Below, one piece after another: positions 1 to 5,569 of a DNA stretch of 22,622 bases. Positions within the stretch are counted from its first letter, which is position 1. Each line of letters begins with the position of its first letter. The notes under the pieces are model-generated. The model saw only the letters and a program-made list of their open reading frames with translations. It searched no databases and was not told the origin of the DNA. The stretch comes from a bacterium. Lineage in GTDB: Bacteria > Patescibacteriota > Microgenomatia > Woykebacterales > RBG-16-39-9b. The position numbers and the translations under genes were made by a program. The stretch is from assembly GCA_030690175.1 (NCBI GenBank), contig JAUYHE010000054.1, positions 1-22,622 on the forward strand, written 5' to 3'.

Positions 1-9
1 CTATAACCT

Positions 10-38
10 ATTCTATTTCATGGGTGGGTTGCTGTCAA
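10..38 (-). promoter_or_regulatory. Sigma70-type promoter firing out of the left edge
   Basis: On the minus strand TTGACA (33-38) and TAGAAT (10-15) are separated by exactly 17 bp. This is a perfect -35 box and a 5/6 -10 box. It lies just past the stop codon of the IMPase-family gene, so it probably starts a transcript for a gene beyond the left edge. No transcription data are available; the call rests on the hexamers and spacing alone. Confidence 0.6.
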
Positions 39-48
39 CAGAATAGAA

Positions 49-813
49 CTAATTATTCAAAATTTCCTGGAGTTCTCTATGGATTTTTCCGTTGGAAGCT
101 ACAAAATACCGTTTATCATCTTGCAATGGGTGGCCTTGAAAATCGGTTATTTTACCACCAGCTTCTTCTACTAAAAGCATTCCGCCATAAACATCCCAAT
201 TTTTTAAACCCACGGAAATAAACCCTTCAGTCCTACCCGAGGCGACCCACGCAAGTTCCAGTGCCGAGCTGCCTAAGATCCTTTGGTGGGTTTTAAAATA
301 AATTTTATTCAATATTTCGTTTGTTTTCTTTTTATTTTCCGCGTCTCTCGCCCTACCAAGGGTAATAACTGCTCTTGAAACATCGGTATTATCTGAAACT
401 TTTATTTTTTCTTCGTTCCAAAAGGCGCCTTTGTCCTTTTCGGCCCAATAAAGTGACTTTATTACAGGGTTGTATGTGACGGAAAGGAGCGGCTGACTAT
501 CCTTTACCAGAGCGATAGAGGTCGCGAAAATTGGTAAACCACGGGTAAAATTGAGCGTCCCATCGAGTGGATCAAGCACCCAGGTGTACTCCGATTTTAC
601 TCCGTGATCGCCGCTTTCTTCACTAAATATATTGTGGTCGGGAAAAGCGTCTTTTAGTTTTTTTACAATTATTTCTTCCGCTTCTAGATCTGCTTTAGTA
701 ACAAGCGACTTATCTTCTTTTTCTTCATGTTCAAGAACAGTTTCGAAATAATATTCGAGTTTTTCTCCAGCCAACTTTGCTACCTTTATTGCAACTTCAA
801 GTTGTTTACTCAT
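49..813 (-). CDS. Inositol monophosphatase family phosphatase
   Basis: Mg2+-dependent phosphatase of the IMPase/FBPase/CysQ superfamily, about 254 aa, the usual size for the family. The metal-binding signature LDPLDGTLNF is at about residues 80-89, an SEES acidic pair at about 64-67, and the second signature NWDVYGGMLLVEEAGG, with the third metal Asp, at about 206-221. The frame is open back to an ATG at 846, but that start would overlap the upstream phosphoglucomutase gene. I chose the ATG at 813, four bases after that gene's stop, because the protein then begins MSKQLEVA as is usual for the family. The two genes are presumably cotranscribed. The substrate (inositol phosphate, fructose-1,6-bisphosphate, PAP or another) cannot be read from the sequence; a sugar bisphosphatase role would suit the surrounding carbon metabolism but is inference. 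Confidence 0.88.
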   Translation of the reverse strand: MSKQLEVAIKVAKLAGEKLEYYFETVLEHEEKEDKSLVTKADLEAEEIIVKKLKDAFPDHNIFSEESGDHGVKSEYTWVLDPLDGTLNFTRGLPIFATSIALVKDSQPLLSVTYNPVIKSLYWAEKDKGAFWNEEKIKVSDNTDVSRAVITLGRARDAENKKKTNEILNKIYFKTHQRILGSSALELAWVASGRTEGFISVGLKNWDVYGGMLLVEEAGGKITDFQGHPLQDDKRYFVASNGKIHRELQEILNN

Positions 814-817
814 AAAA

Positions 818-2629
818 TCACCAGCTGCTGGCAAATCTGTGCCCAATAATTTCCTTTCCTAAAATCTTATCCTGATATTCAAAAAACGACTTTTCTATTT
901 CTTTCTCCTCTTTATCTATTTCTTTTTTTATACCGCTTAAATTATTCTCAACCTCCCCGTAATGCTGTATATAATATTTGAATTGCGGTTGTGTCCCAGA
1001 AGGCCTGGCAGTAAACTTTGTTCTTTCGTCCTCTGAAAGGATAAAAGTAATTTGATCGCCGGTAATACCAGCTATATATTTATCCGGCGGTCTTAGCTTT
1101 TCATCTAATTTATCAATTATCCGCAGAACCTTGAAACCGCCTATTTCTTTCGGTGGATCGGCTCTTAACGCCTTGAACAATTTAACAATGTTTTCAAACC
1201 CTTCTTTGCCTTGCGCCTCGTTCTGAAATAAAACATTTCGATAGTAACCGTATTTTTCATAAATCTCATTCAGATAATCAGTTATTGTTTTACTCTGGTC
1301 CTTTAACCAAGACACCATCTCTCCTAAAGTGAGGGCGGCAATTGCTGCGTCTTTGTCGCGTATAAAATTACCTCGTAAATAACCTAAACTTTCCTCAAAA
1401 GCAAAGATAAAATCCTCCTGATTTTGTAGATGCTCAACGATCTGACCAATCCATTTGAACCCAACTAAAGTATCATCAACTATTTTAATTTCAAAGTCCT
1501 TAGTAATATCGGAAATTAAAGATGTAGTTACATATGTTTCTATCACCAAATTATTCTTATGTAACTTCCCTTGTTTTTTCAAAAGAGATAAAATAAAGTA
1601 GATCATAGCGGCGCCTATCTCATTCCCCGTCAATGGAACTAGTTTATTGGAATCTAGGTTGGTTTTAAAGGCGGCGCCTATTCTACAAGCGTCTGGATCG
1701 GTACAAATCGCAATATCAGAATCGGTTTTTTCTCCTAGGTTAATTGTCATATCCAATACTTGTTCAAACTCAGGGTTAATAAAATCGCCATACGCAGTCG
1801 GAAAATCTTCATCCGGCAGGGCTTGTTCTTGAACAACAGAGGTGTCAAAACCCTCTTTTTGTAGAATTGGTAACGCATTTGTAGTACCAACACTGTGAAT
1901 TGGGCTGAAAGCGATTCTTGCCGATCTAGTTTTGACTAGTGACAACTCTCGAAGTTTTTCAAAATAAGCGTCATCGATTTTCTCATCGATAATTTCAACT
2001 AAATCCCTACTTTGAGCCTCCTCAAACTTCAACCTCTTGATCTCCTTAACATTTAAAACCAACTGCATAACTTTTTCATCAAGTGGCGGGACAACCTGCC
2101 CACCGTCGGACCAAAAGAATTTGAAACCATTGTCGGTTCTCGGGTTGTGTGAGGCAGTGATTTGAACGCCAGCGATTGCTTTCAGGTATCTTACTGCAAA
2201 TGAAACTTCCGGCGTTGAGCGAATCCCATCAAACAGATAGGATTTTATTCCATTAGCGGCAAATACTTCACAGCATAGAGTTGCAAAGTCTTCTGAATAT
2301 TTTCTTACCTCCCGACTCACCACAATACCCTTTTTCCTGGCCTCTTCTCCAAAATCTTCTATGAATCCGGATAACCCTTGAGCTGCTTCACCGATAGTAC
2401 GAGAATTAATTCTATTTGGGCCAATCCCAAGTCTACCACGGATCCCACCGGTCCCAATTCTTATATGAGTATAAAAAGCGTCTTCTAACTCGGTCCAATT
2501 TTCATCTCTCACCAAACTTTCCAATTCATCTTTAAAAGATTGCAATCCTGAATTTGTGAACCAAAGTTTGAAGTTCTGATAAGCCTCGGGGGAAAGTTTG
2601 TTTTCAACGATTTTTAAAACATAGTTCAT
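818..2629 (-). CDS. Phosphoglucomutase/phosphomannomutase (alpha-D-phosphohexomutase)
   Basis: Interconverts hexose 1- and 6-phosphates (or pentose phosphates, as in the long PGM2-type branch); 603 aa, the length of that long branch. Visible motifs: phosphoserine loop TASHNP with the catalytic Ser at about 160; metal loop DPDACR at 311-316; sugar loop FAFEESLGY at about 409-417; and C-terminal phosphate loop RPSGTQP. The metal loop is odd: the family has three Asp residues (D-x-D-x-D-R), and here the third is Cys. The start is ATG at 2629, about seven bases after the predicted transcription start, with no Shine-Dalgarno sequence. The IMPase-family gene follows four bases after the stop. The fold assignment is firm; the preferred substrate is not determined. 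Confidence 0.9.
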   Translation of the reverse strand: MNYVLKIVENKLSPEAYQNFKLWFTNSGLQSFKDELESLVRDENWTELEDAFYTHIRIGTGGIRGRLGIGPNRINSRTIGEAAQGLSGFIEDFGEEARKKGIVVSREVRKYSEDFATLCCEVFAANGIKSYLFDGIRSTPEVSFAVRYLKAIAGVQITASHNPRTDNGFKFFWSDGGQVVPPLDEKVMQLVLNVKEIKRLKFEEAQSRDLVEIIDEKIDDAYFEKLRELSLVKTRSARIAFSPIHSVGTTNALPILQKEGFDTSVVQEQALPDEDFPTAYGDFINPEFEQVLDMTINLGEKTDSDIAICTDPDACRIGAAFKTNLDSNKLVPLTGNEIGAAMIYFILSLLKKQGKLHKNNLVIETYVTTSLISDITKDFEIKIVDDTLVGFKWIGQIVEHLQNQEDFIFAFEESLGYLRGNFIRDKDAAIAALTLGEMVSWLKDQSKTITDYLNEIYEKYGYYRNVLFQNEAQGKEGFENIVKLFKALRADPPKEIGGFKVLRIIDKLDEKLRPPDKYIAGITGDQITFILSEDERTKFTARPSGTQPQFKYYIQHYGEVENNLSGIKKEIDKEEKEIEKSFFEYQDKILGKEIIGHRFASSW

Positions 2630-2642
2630 AAAAATCTATTTA

Positions 2643-2671
2643 ATTATACCTGATGGTTAGGGGATGGGCAA
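2643..2671 (-). promoter_or_regulatory. Promoter of the phosphohexomutase-IMPase operon (near-leaderless)
   Basis: TTGCCC (2666-2671) and a perfect TATAAT (2643-2648) are 17 bp apart on the minus strand. The expected transcription start is about 2636, only some seven bases before the ATG at 2629, and no Shine-Dalgarno sequence fits between them. The mRNA would be essentially leaderless. The promoter separates this pair of genes from the riboswitch-controlled operon just upstream. Confidence 0.6.
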
Positions 2672-2677
2672 AAATGC

Positions 2678-3208
2678 TCAAATCTCAGACTTCGCCAAGG
2701 CTGGTTTTTTTACTAGTTTCAAAGCAAGTTCATAAGCGCCAAAGAAGCTAGCTGTGTAAAATAAGTCTCCAGCTAAAGTGTTTTTCAGAAATGGTAAGCC
2801 CATTACGTAACTTTGTAGAAGTCCGCTTGGATCTCTAGCGTAGGCACCAGCGGCCCAAACAGCGAAGTTCGTGATGAGAAAGAAAAGTAGGGATGAACCA
2901 ATTGCTGCTGCAATTACGTTTCTAGGGCTTTTTCTTTTTCGCAGCCACATTCCAAGCAAACCAACCAGCACGAATGATCCATATACAGAAACCATTACCA
3001 GCGGGGAGTAAAACCCAATGAAGATATCACCTAAAAACAGAGCTACAATTGGTAAAAGAGGAGCGTAACGGGGAGACAGATACGCCCCACCAAAAAGAGC
3101 CATCGCGGCGATCGGTGCAAAATTTGGTGGGTGTGGCAGCAACCTTGCCGCTACAGCAAGTCCAATTATTAAAGCAGGATTAATTAAGCTGGGTAAGTAT
3201 TTTTTCAT
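2678..3208 (-). CDS. DUF6580 membrane protein, candidate cobalamin transporter S component
   Basis: Small polytopic membrane protein, 176 aa, with about five hydrophobic segments. It shows features I associate with DUF6580: NFAPIAAMALFGGAY near residue 29, GDIFIGFY near 60, and FFLITNFAVW near 109. DUF6580 has no fixed function; its size and shape resemble substrate-binding (S) components of ECF vitamin transporters. It is the last of three genes behind the cobalamin riboswitch and starts six bases after the alpha/alpha-barrel gene, so it is probably translated by coupling; only a weak AAAGAG precedes the ATG. Context suggests a cobalamin permease or S component. That role is inference: no ECF ATPase or T component lies in this window, so any energising module would have to be elsewhere. 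Confidence 0.75.
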   Translation of the reverse strand: MKKYLPSLINPALIIGLAVAARLLPHPPNFAPIAAMALFGGAYLSPRYAPLLPIVALFLGDIFIGFYSPLVMVSVYGSFVLVGLLGMWLRKRKSPRNVIAAAIGSSLLFFLITNFAVWAAGAYARDPSGLLQSYVMGLPFLKNTLAGDLFYTASFFGAYELALKLVKKPALAKSEI

Positions 3209-3214
3209 CTCTTT

Positions 3215-4450
3215 TTAATCTACATTATTTCCTTTGTATCGTCTAGCGATCAAACTTGCAATCGCCCCAACGATTATCAGGCCAATCCCTATTATTAAAA
3301 ATATGTTGATTTGATTGCCTTTTTCGTTGTCACTTAGATCTTGTTCAAGCGCTTCAACCGGTAGGGCAGAGCTTACCCCTGTATCTGGTAAGCTAGCTGC
3401 TAGTACCTTGCCGTCCTCGCTACTATCACTGGCAGAAAGTACTCTACCCTCATCGTCACTAGCTTGCTCATCACCATCTTGATTTGTTTCCTCACTGGTT
3501 GGTTGACCGGGGTCTTCCTCAAATTCTCCTTGAAAAATGCCAACTGGGTAAGCAACCTGAGCAAACGCCGCTAGGGCGTAGCTAGAGGTAAAAGTATCAG
3601 CCCCAAAACCAGCCTGGTAGGCCACCCCACCACTGGCGTCTTGCAAACTAGCAAGGAAATTCAAACCGGCGGTAACTGCGCTATCTTCACTGATAAGAGC
3701 TTGAACTACCCAAGCGGTTGAAGCAGCATCTGTACCAAAACCGCTCTGGTACTCCCAACCACCATCGGGCTGTTGCAGACTTAGAAGATAACTTACGCCA
3801 GTGTCGCTCGCATTAGATAATCCGGCGTTCGTAAAGCCCTTATTATTTGCAGCTTTCAGGGCCTGAATTGCTACCGCGGTGTCATTACTATCGCTGCTCC
3901 CACCAACTTGCCAACTCCATCCGCCATCACTATTTTGATTAGCAATCAGAAAATCAATACTATCAGAAATTATTTCCTGGTTGGCACTTGGACCCGCAGA
4001 AATAAGCGACAAAATTCCAAAGATATCATCATTCAACGTGGTGGTTGAGCCAATTTGAGCCCCATCGTAAAAACTTTCAACTTTGCTGGTATAGTTGCGA
4101 CCACCAAAGGTAAATGGGTTCTCACCCGCCGCAGCAACTGCCAATAAATCCCGTTCCCAACCAGTAGTCGCTGTCTCAGCTGGAGGATTGGCCGCCAAAA
4201 AATCCACAAAGGAATTGCCGCTATTTTCTACGGCGGACGGATCAATCCCAACCGCAGACAGACCCATAATGGTCCAGCTGGTCTCTCCTCCAAACCCGAC
4301 TATTTTACCACTAGCATCTTGATTTGCTTTCAAATAATCGACCAAAGAGTTAATATTTGTTGAATAATCGGCAGCGAAAACAGTGGAACTAAAAAGGCAA
4401 GTGATGAATGTGAATGACAGTGCAGTAATAATAATTTTGAACTTTTTCAT
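3215..4450 (-). CDS. Membrane-anchored alpha/alpha-barrel protein, intrinsic factor/transcobalamin alpha-domain-like
   Basis: A 411-aa surface protein. A signal peptide (1-26, VFA/AD cleavage) is followed by an alpha6/alpha6 barrel of prenyltransferase/squalene-cyclase-type repeats, with repeat cores NQNSDGGWSW at 171-180, LQQPDGGWEY at 225-234 and LQDASGGVAY at 269-278. An acidic, disordered linker (about 308-350), LPDTG (354-358), a transmembrane helix (about 382-402) and a basic tail complete it. The catalytic acid motif of true terpene cyclases is not seen. Eukaryotic B12 carriers pair this barrel with a DUF4430-like beta domain, which here is the preceding gene. AGGAGG lies about six bases before the ATG, and the gap from the DUF4430 stop is ten bases. 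Role inferred: surface cobalamin binding. The alternative is another barrel-type binding or adhesion protein. Confidence 0.8.
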   Translation of the reverse strand: MKKFKIIITALSFTFITCLFSSTVFAADYSTNINSLVDYLKANQDASGKIVGFGGETSWTIMGLSAVGIDPSAVENSGNSFVDFLAANPPAETATTGWERDLLAVAAAGENPFTFGGRNYTSKVESFYDGAQIGSTTTLNDDIFGILSLISAGPSANQEIISDSIDFLIANQNSDGGWSWQVGGSSDSNDTAVAIQALKAANNKGFTNAGLSNASDTGVSYLLSLQQPDGGWEYQSGFGTDAASTAWVVQALISEDSAVTAGLNFLASLQDASGGVAYQAGFGADTFTSSYALAAFAQVAYPVGIFQGEFEEDPGQPTSEETNQDGDEQASDDEGRVLSASDSSEDGKVLAASLPDTGVSSALPVEALEQDLSDNEKGNQINIFLIIGIGLIIVGAIASLIARRYKGNNVD

Positions 4451-4460
4451 ATTACCTCCT

Positions 4461-5081
4461 TTAGGTTACTTTCCAAATAATAATATTTCCAGGCTCGACA
4501 GTATCTAAAGAAGCACCCTCGCCTGAACCGGGTACCTTTTCACCATTTTTATCTTTGACTACATAGATCCAACATTCACAACTATGACCATGGATTTCGG
4601 TGATGTAATAACTGTTCAATGGTGGGCCATACCATTTGGCGGTAAGTGAAAATTTATTTTCGTTACTAGCCTTATCTAGAACTTCATAAACTGTCATCCT
4701 CTCGCTCCAATAAATCTGGTACGAGTAGCTCGAAGTACCGATATTAATTTTTAGATCTACGGTTTCTTTTTTCTGATTTCCCTGTCCTGTTGATTGGGAG
4801 ATCGCTTCTTGGAGTACTTTGCCAGCGGTCGTTTCGATGGATTCGGACTTTACGGGTGGTTTGTAGTTAGGTGTTGGGGTCTTAGTAGAAGCTGCCTTTT
4901 TGGACGAAGTGGTAGCTTCGGAAATATCTACCACAGACTCAACTTTATTTTGATTTTTTTCTAGATCTGCGGTATTGGCTCGAAAGTTAATCGGGGCAAC
5001 GAAAAATATTGCTGCAATTGTAACAAGCAACGCCGGTATAATAAATCGTTTGATGTCCATGTTTTTAAGCTTTCCGCGCAC
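4461..5081 (-). CDS. Secreted/anchored DUF4430 (transcobalamin-like beta domain) protein, GTG start
   Basis: A 206-aa protein with a basic N-terminus and a hydrophobic signal or anchor (about 12-30), a low-complexity Ser/Thr/Lys/Pro linker, and a C-terminal DUF4430 domain (about 105-206). The domain shows TVYEVLDKA, a central CECWIYVV (the usual W-x-Y of the family), and the closing EPGNIIIWKV. DUF4430 is the beta domain of intrinsic factor/transcobalamin and also occurs in bacterial proteins. The frame is open to 5168, but that region holds a terminator-like hairpin. The ATG at 5060 has only a weak GGAAAG. The in-frame GTG at 5081 sits seven bases after a perfect AGGAGG (5089-5094), so I chose it. 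It is the first gene after the cobalamin riboswitch, which supports a role in cobalamin binding. Confidence 0.85.
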   Translation of the reverse strand: MRGKLKNMDIKRFIIPALLVTIAAIFFVAPINFRANTADLEKNQNKVESVVDISEATTSSKKAASTKTPTPNYKPPVKSESIETTAGKVLQEAISQSTGQGNQKKETVDLKINIGTSSYSYQIYWSERMTVYEVLDKASNENKFSLTAKWYGPPLNSYYITEIHGHSCECWIYVVKDKNGEKVPGSGEGASLDTVEPGNIIIWKVT

Positions 5082-5082
5082 T

Positions 5083-5112
5083 AAAAAACCTCCTAGACCC
5101 GAGCAAAGGAGG
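5083..5112 (-). promoter_or_regulatory. Second riboswitch hairpin sequestering the Shine-Dalgarno of the DUF4430 gene
   Basis: CCTCCT (5107-5112) can pair with AGGAGG (5089-5094) across a 12-base loop, followed by six T residues (5083-5088). It could act as an intrinsic terminator. Since AGGAGG is also the ribosome-binding site for the GTG at 5081, it could equally block translation. An upstream segment, CGAGCAAAGGA (5176-5186), is perfectly complementary over 11 bases to 5100-5110, which includes part of the left arm. That gives a competing fold that would free the ribosome-binding site. Confidence 0.65.
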
Positions 5113-5124
5113 CTACTTTCCACC

Positions 5125-5150
5125 AAAAAACCTTCTCGAGCTGAGAAGGT
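5125..5150 (-). terminator. Intrinsic terminator in the riboswitch expression platform
   Basis: ACCTTCTC (5143-5150) and GAGAAGGT (5130-5137) form an 8-bp perfect stem with loop AGCTC, followed by six T residues (5125-5130). It lies between the cobalamin aptamer and the first gene it controls, and is well placed to stop transcription when ligand is bound. It could also end read-through from the nrdR-nrdJ operon. Confidence 0.75.
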
Positions 5151-5278
5151 GTTGTTGAGTGAGACCACTTACGTATCCTTTGCTCGAAGTACTCCAAAAC
5201 AGGACGCGAAGTAGTTGGGTTCGAGTGATTTAACGCTAGTTTAAACGAGAAACCAACTGCGAGCGGCCTATTCAAAGA

Positions 5279-5355
5279 TTCAAAGGCGGGGTTCTGGGTT
5301 TACAGTAGCGGCACTCCGGCCGAATTCCACGGCCATTCACCCGATATCCTTTGAA
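5279..5355 (-). promoter_or_regulatory. Cobalamin riboswitch aptamer (compact form)
   Basis: On the minus strand the segment has the order of a cobalamin riboswitch core. GGGTGAATGG is followed by a GGCCG/CGGCC stem closing TGGAAT, then GGAGTGCCGCTACTGTAA (matching the conserved GCTG-CCGC-ACTGT region), then AACCCAGAACCCCGCC, which resembles the B12 box. A perfect 8-bp P1 helix closes it (TTCAAAGG 5348-5355 with CCTTTGAA 5279-5286). The ACTGTAA block runs directly into the B12-box-like segment, so the large peripheral helices of many family members are absent. A TACAAT at 5388-5393 is a weak candidate -10 box. Downstream lie two alternative hairpins and the three-gene putative cobalamin uptake operon. 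A covariance-model search would settle the class. Confidence 0.82.
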
Positions 5356-5380
5356 ATTAATTTTTAAAGTGTGCGAACAG

Positions 5381-5569
5381 TCAGCTAATTGTACCTGCAG
5401 AAACTGTACCAAGACTAATATATCCCGGATCAATTAGCTTAATCTGCCCATTGATCGGTAGTTCTGCCAAATGATCGTGATCTTCAACTAAAGAAATAAA
5501 TATAATCGCAATTACTGCTAAAAGCAATACAACAGACCCAAAGCTAATTAACACTCGCTGTTTCCGCAT
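5381..5569 (-). CDS. Possible small membrane protein overlapping the nrdJ 3' end
   Basis: A 62-residue frame starts at the ATG at 5569 and overlaps the last 22 bases of nrdJ in another frame. It has a basic N-terminus (MRKQR), one clear transmembrane helix (about residues 7-28) and a short tail with EDHDHLAE. No convincing Shine-Dalgarno sequence precedes it, so expression would rely on coupling to nrdJ. I recognise no family. It ends where the riboswitch transcript should begin. It may be a real small protein or a chance frame. Confidence 0.35.
   Translation of the reverse strand: MRKQRVLISFGSVVLLLAVIAIIFISLVEDHDHLAELPINGQIKLIDPGYISLGTVSAGTIS

Noticed and set aside
8..46. CTATTCT/AGAATAG inverted repeat as a terminator of the IMPase-family gene
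   Set aside because: 7-bp stem with a 25-base loop and no T-run; it overlaps a good promoter instead.
814..846. Longer IMPase-family protein starting at ATG 846
   Set aside because: It overlaps the phosphohexomutase by 29 bases and adds residues atypical of the family; ATG 813, four bases after the stop, fits better.
3377..3391. LPDTG in the barrel protein as a classical sortase signal
   Set aside because: More than 20 residues separate it from the transmembrane helix, whereas sortase signals have the helix almost immediately after; membrane anchoring alone explains the C-terminus.
5082..5168. Longer N-terminus for the DUF4430 protein, starting at ATG 5168
   Set aside because: It would code through both riboswitch hairpins and lacks a ribosome-binding site; GTG 5081 has AGGAGG at ideal spacing and yields a proper signal sequence.
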